Part shown: positions 60,646 to 64,000 of the stretch, one piece after another
Layout of the letters: each line of letters opens with the position of its first letter
Numbering within the stretch: position 1 is the first letter of the stretch
DNA from: VFZS01 sp964353255
Lineage (GTDB): Bacteria > Acidobacteriota > Terriglobia > Bryobacterales > Bryobacteraceae
NCBI GenBank assembly: GCA_964353255.1
Contig: CAYGVJ010000005.1
Span: 1 to 64,000 of the forward strand
DNA length: 64,000 bases
Direction: 5' to 3'
Position numbers and translations under genes: made by a program
The notes under the pieces: model-generated
Database searches by the model: none
The model's input: the letters and a program-made list of their open reading frames with translations, nothing else
Told to the model about the DNA's origin: nothing

Positions 60646-63600
60646 TCAGAAGTACAACTTCGCAGCGATCTGGATGATGCGCGGATCGAGCGTGCCGGTG
60701 ACCGTGCCGAAGCCCCAGCGCCCGCCGGTGCCGCCGAGCGCGGTGGGCAGGTTGGTCACCTTCCCGGTCTGGTCGAAGGTGACGCCGTTGTTGAACCCGC
60801 TGAACTGCGTGTGGTTGGGAGCGTTGAACATCTCCAGGCGGACCTGGATAAACCGCTGCTCGTTGCTGGTGTAAGGGAAGCTCTTGAAGATAGAGACGTT
60901 CCAGTTGTTCACGCCCGGGTTATAGATGTAGCGCAGGGCCGACTCGAGGCCCACGCTCCCCTTCGCCGGCGGCGCCAGCACCGAGGAGTCCAGCCAGGAG
61001 TAGATGGTCCGCTTGTCGCCCGACACCTGCGGGTTGCCCTTGAGGACTACCCGCGCCCCCCAGGTCGGGTCGCCGGTGTACCGTTCGGCCAGGTTGCTCA
61101 GGCCCGAGATGGTCCAGCCGACGTTGGTGGGGCTGCCGGTGGTCATCGCCGTAACGCCGGAGATCGTCCAGCCGTTGAAGACTGCCCGGCCGACGGGGTT
61201 ATCCAGGAAGTTGCCTCCCTTGGCCACCTTGGGCGTGTCGTAGATGTAGTTGAACACCAGGTACTGGCGCCGGTCGAACGCCAGCGGGGCGTAGTTCCCC
61301 ATCCGGCTGTTGAGCGGAGCCAGAGCGTCGCCGTGGCCTCCGGTCATTCCCAACGCCTTGGACCAGGTGTAAGCCACCCCGAATTGGAGGCCCTTCGCCA
61401 GCCGGCGGTTCAAGGCCAACTGGAGCGCGTTGTAATTGGAGATGGCGGTGAACTGCCGGAGGTTGATGTCCCCATAGCCCGGGTAAGGGCGGTAAAAGTT
61501 CGGGGACAGGGTCGTGCTGCCGTCGTACTTGGGCGTCACCGTCGGATCCTGGTTCTGCGGCAGCCAGGCGGTGCCGAATCCGGGACGGTTCAGGTTCCAG
61601 GTGCCCGCCAGGTGGCGCGAGATCGAGCCCGCGTAACCGGCATCGAGCAGCATCTGCCCCGGCAACTGGTGCTGGATGCTCAAGTTCCAGTTATAGGTGG
61701 TCGGGATCTCGCCGCTCTTGGCGAAGCTGTTCACTGAGACGGGGTAAAGCACGCCCTGCGTGGAGGCAATCGTGGCCAGGTTCCCGTAGTACAGGGTCGG
61801 CGTGAGCGTCGAGGGCGGGTTCGGCAGCGTGTCGAACACGGGATTCCCCTGGACCCGCTCGTAGAAGACTCCGCCGCCCAGGCGGAAGACGGTCTTGGTG
61901 GACCACTCGGGGTTGTAAGCGAGGCCAAAGCGTGGGGCATAATGCACGCCACGGCTGTCCATCAGGCCTCGCGGGTACCCGTTCACGCCCGCCTGCCCGA
62001 TGCCGTTCACATAAGCGCCGTCGATCAGCCGGCCCGTGCCGGAGACCAGCCCGCCGATGTAGGCGGCCGGGTAGAACTTGCCATCCACCGGGTTGTACGC
62101 CCCGGCGCTGCCCGTGGCCGGGTTGATCCGCCGCTGATACATCGCCGCCACCTGGCTCGGATTCCACAGCAAGGGGTTGAACGAGGAGGTCTGTAGGTCG
62201 GCATCGAACTGCGGCTGGATGATGTAGAACCGAATGCCGACGTCGATGGTCACCCGCGGGGCCACCTTCCAGGTGTCGGCGATGTACCACTCCACGTTAG
62301 TGTAGCGGTACAGGCCGTTGCGGATGATGTTGGACTGCTGGAGGGTGTTGAAGTTGCCCAGCAGCGCGTTGGAGAACGCCCAGCCCGTGTTGCCGGGGTT
62401 GCTGGTGTCGCGGGCGAAATCGATGCTGCCGTTGGCCGGCGTGAACGCGGTCTGGTCCTTGCGGCTGCGCTGGATGTAGAAGCCCACCTTGAGCTGATGG
62501 CCCGTGAACACCTTGGCGAGGTTATCGGTGAAGTCGAAGGTGTTGTTCACGTTCAGGAACGGCGTGCCGTTGAAGCTGGAGTTGGGCGCATTGGGCACCC
62601 CGCCGTACCTCCAGTTCTGTACCAGGCCGAGCGGATCGGCGTTGGGGAACGGCATGACGTAGCTCAGGTTCACCTTCGAGCGCTGGAAGGCCTGGTCCAC
62701 CGGGGTGATGTCCAGGCGGTTGCGGCTGGGCCCGAAGATGAACTCGTTGGTTAGGGTGGGGTTGATGATGGTGGTCAGGTTGGCGATGGCCGACAGGCCG
62801 GGCTGGCCAAAGTGCATCGGCCCGAACGGGATGTTGTAGTCCGCGTTCCACTGCCCGTAGGGCATGATCTGGTCGTCTTTGTCGCGGATCACGCGGAAGT
62901 AGGCGCGCCACTTTTCGCTGACGTTCCAGTCGATGCGCGCGATGAGCTGCCGCCGCGGATAGGACGCCGAGATCTGCGACTGGTAGTTGTAGTCCGGCCG
63001 GTCGGAGACGTTGGGCGCGGGATACCAGCTCAGAATCTTGGCCCCATCCGCATTCCACCGCTGTTGCGGAATGATGTTGCCGGGGAAGGGCTGCTTGGTC
63101 GTGGGGTCCGTGATGGTCACCGCACGCCCGTCGCTCTCGTGGGTCTTCGAGAAGTTGCCCTGACGCTCCTCGGCCGTCGGAACCGTAACGTACCGGGTGG
63201 TGTTGGGGATCAACTGGTTCTGCCACTCTCTCCCCACGAAGAAGAACAGCTTGTCCTTGTTCTTGTTGAATCGCCCGGGGATGTAGGCCGGACCGCCGAG
63301 GTTGAAGCCCTGGTAGTTGTACCGGTACTTCTTCTTGGTGGTGACGTTGTCGGCGTTGTTGCGCCAGGTCTGGGCGTTCAAGCCTTCATGGCGGTGGAAC
63401 CAGTAGCCGGTCCCGTGGAAGTTCTGGGTGCCGCTCTTGGTCACAATGTTGATGGCGGCGCCCGTGGAGCGCCCGAAGTCCGCCGGCTGGCTGTTGGTGA
63501 TGACCTTAAACTCGGCCACCGCGTCGATGTTCAGGCTGGTATGCTGCGTGCCGTTGGACCCGGTGTCCATGTTGGTCACGCCGTCCAGCGTGACGTTGTT

Positions 63601-64000
63601 CTGGTCGCCGCGCTGGCCGTTGGCGAAAATGTTGCCGATGCCGCCCGGTCCGGCCACCTGCCCATCGAAGGTGCTGACCACACCCGGCACGACACCGACC
63701 AGGCTGAGGTAGTTGCGCCCATTCAGGGCGAGGTTCACCGTCTGGATCCCGGTGATGACGCCGGAGCGCTCGGCGCTCTGGGTCTGCAACTGCACCGTGC
63801 TGGCCTCGACGGTGATGGTCTCGGTCAGCGCGCCAACCTCCAGCGTGATGTCGCCGATGCCGATGCGGTCGTTAGCGAACAGCCTTATGTCTTTTCTTTC
63901 AAACTTTTTGAAGCCCGTCGCCTCTACCGTCAGCGTGTAGGCAGCCGGCACGAGCGGGGTGATGACGAAACTCCCGTCGGGGCCGCTGGTCAGCTCGCGG
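60646..64000 (-). CDS. Oar-like TonB-dependent receptor (5' end beyond window)
   Basis: At least 1118 residues. The frame is still open at 63999 (RELTSGPDGSFVITPLVPAA), which is the end of a carboxypeptidase-regulatory domain, so the signal peptide and first residues lie outside. It has a plug region (LNGRNYLSLVGVVPGVVSTF, RSTGAAINIVTKSGTQNFHG) and a long barrel ending IQIAAKLYF with terminal Phe. Similar in layout to the receptor at 14907-18197 but clearly different in sequence. The 107 nt between it and the TPR gene hold only hairpins. Confidence 0.88.
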   Translation of the reverse strand, partial: RELTSGPDGSFVITPLVPAAYTLTVEATGFKKFERKDIRLFANDRIGIGDITLEVGALTETITVEASTVQLQTQSAERSGVITGIQTVNLALNGRNYLSLVGVVPGVVSTFDGQVAGPGGIGNIFANGQRGDQNNVTLDGVTNMDTGSNGTQHTSLNIDAVAEFKVITNSQPADFGRSTGAAINIVTKSGTQNFHGTGYWFHRHEGLNAQTWRNNADNVTTKKKYRYNYQGFNLGGPAYIPGRFNKNKDKLFFFVGREWQNQLIPNTTRYVTVPTAEERQGNFSKTHESDGRAVTITDPTTKQPFPGNIIPQQRWNADGAKILSWYPAPNVSDRPDYNYQSQISASYPRRQLIARIDWNVSEKWRAYFRVIRDKDDQIMPYGQWNADYNIPFGPMHFGQPGLSAIANLTTIINPTLTNEFIFGPSRNRLDITPVDQAFQRSKVNLSYVMPFPNADPLGLVQNWRYGGVPNAPNSSFNGTPFLNVNNTFDFTDNLAKVFTGHQLKVGFYIQRSRKDQTAFTPANGSIDFARDTSNPGNTGWAFSNALLGNFNTLQQSNIIRNGLYRYTNVEWYIADTWKVAPRVTIDVGIRFYIIQPQFDADLQTSSFNPLLWNPSQVAAMYQRRINPATGSAGAYNPVDGKFYPAAYIGGLVSGTGRLIDGAYVNGIGQAGVNGYPRGLMDSRGVHYAPRFGLAYNPEWSTKTVFRLGGGVFYERVQGNPVFDTLPNPPSTLTPTLYYGNLATIASTQGVLYPVSVNSFAKSGEIPTTYNWNLSIQHQLPGQMLLDAGYAGSISRHLAGTWNLNRPGFGTAWLPQNQDPTVTPKYDGSTTLSPNFYRPYPGYGDINLRQFTAISNYNALQLALNRRLAKGLQFGVAYTWSKALGMTGGHGDALAPLNSRMGNYAPLAFDRRQYLVFNYIYDTPKVAKGGNFLDNPVGRAVFNGWTISGVTAMTTGSPTNVGWTISGLSNLAERYTGDPTWGARVVLKGNPQVSGDKRTIYSWLDSSVLAPPAKGSVGLESALRYIYNPGVNNWNVSIFKSFPYTSNEQRFIQVRLEMFNAPNHTQFSGFNNGVTFDQTGKVTNLPTALGGTGGRWGFGTVTGTLDPRIIQIAAKLYF

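Overview
The window is GC-rich, densely coded bacterial DNA that looks like an Acidobacteriota genome of the Solibacter/Bryobacter kind. This is inference from family content, not from a marker gene. It carries two very large Oar-like TonB-dependent receptors with an N-terminal carboxypeptidase-regulatory domain, a VWFA-related acidobacterial protein, a PEP-CTERM protein, remnants of ADOP-type ABC permeases, FG-GAP/ASPIC secreted proteins and many small toxin-antitoxin pairs. I see no rRNA, tRNA or CRISPR array.

Layout. 1-330: tail-less fragment of a DUF1156 DNA methylase running into a gspE/pilB ATPase that has lost its start. 387-5989: type IV pilus / type II secretion operon (ATPase, PilM, PilN, PilO, PilP/GspC-like, pseudopilin), mostly joined by ATGA overlaps. 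5994-11385: S58 peptidase, VapBC, SppA, a HEPN/MNT module flanked by a 40-bp direct repeat, and RluD. 11406-23569: VWA protein, then a phosphate block: PhoB-PhoR, a TonB-dependent receptor, a five-unit Pho box, a tiny membrane protein, pstS-pstC-pstA-pstB1-pstB2 and phoU. 23590-34545: metabolic and housekeeping genes (uxaC, GTPase, SDR, LOG, lpxD, methyltransferase, TPR protein, dGTPase). 34578-39792: a decaying toxin-antitoxin and defence cluster (MNT with truncated HepT, VapBC, frameshifted OLD-like nuclease, AbrB with truncated PIN). 39805-46186: VIT/VWA protein, patatin, redoxin, sigma/anti-sigma pair. 46275-48976: scrambled ADOP permease remnant, hairpin repeat and an intact IS5-type element inserted in that repeat. 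48964-64000: secreted FG-GAP, PEP-CTERM, beta-barrel, MauE-thioredoxin, amidohydrolase, FAD reductase, TPR/ASPIC protein and a second, cut-off TonB-dependent receptor.

The most unusual content is the phosphate uptake operon. Its PstS is encoded in circularly permuted order (lipobox, C-terminal half, linker, N-terminal half). Its two PstB ATPases have complementary defects that predict a heterodimer with one good and one degenerate ATP site. The operon is preceded by five tandem 11-bp repeats with a -10 placed just downstream, the geometry of a PhoB-activated promoter. A second window-wide pattern is a -10 hexamer lying 6-8 nt before the start codon of about a dozen genes, which implies leaderless mRNAs. 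A third is a set of interspersed hairpins whose stems change in a compensatory way.
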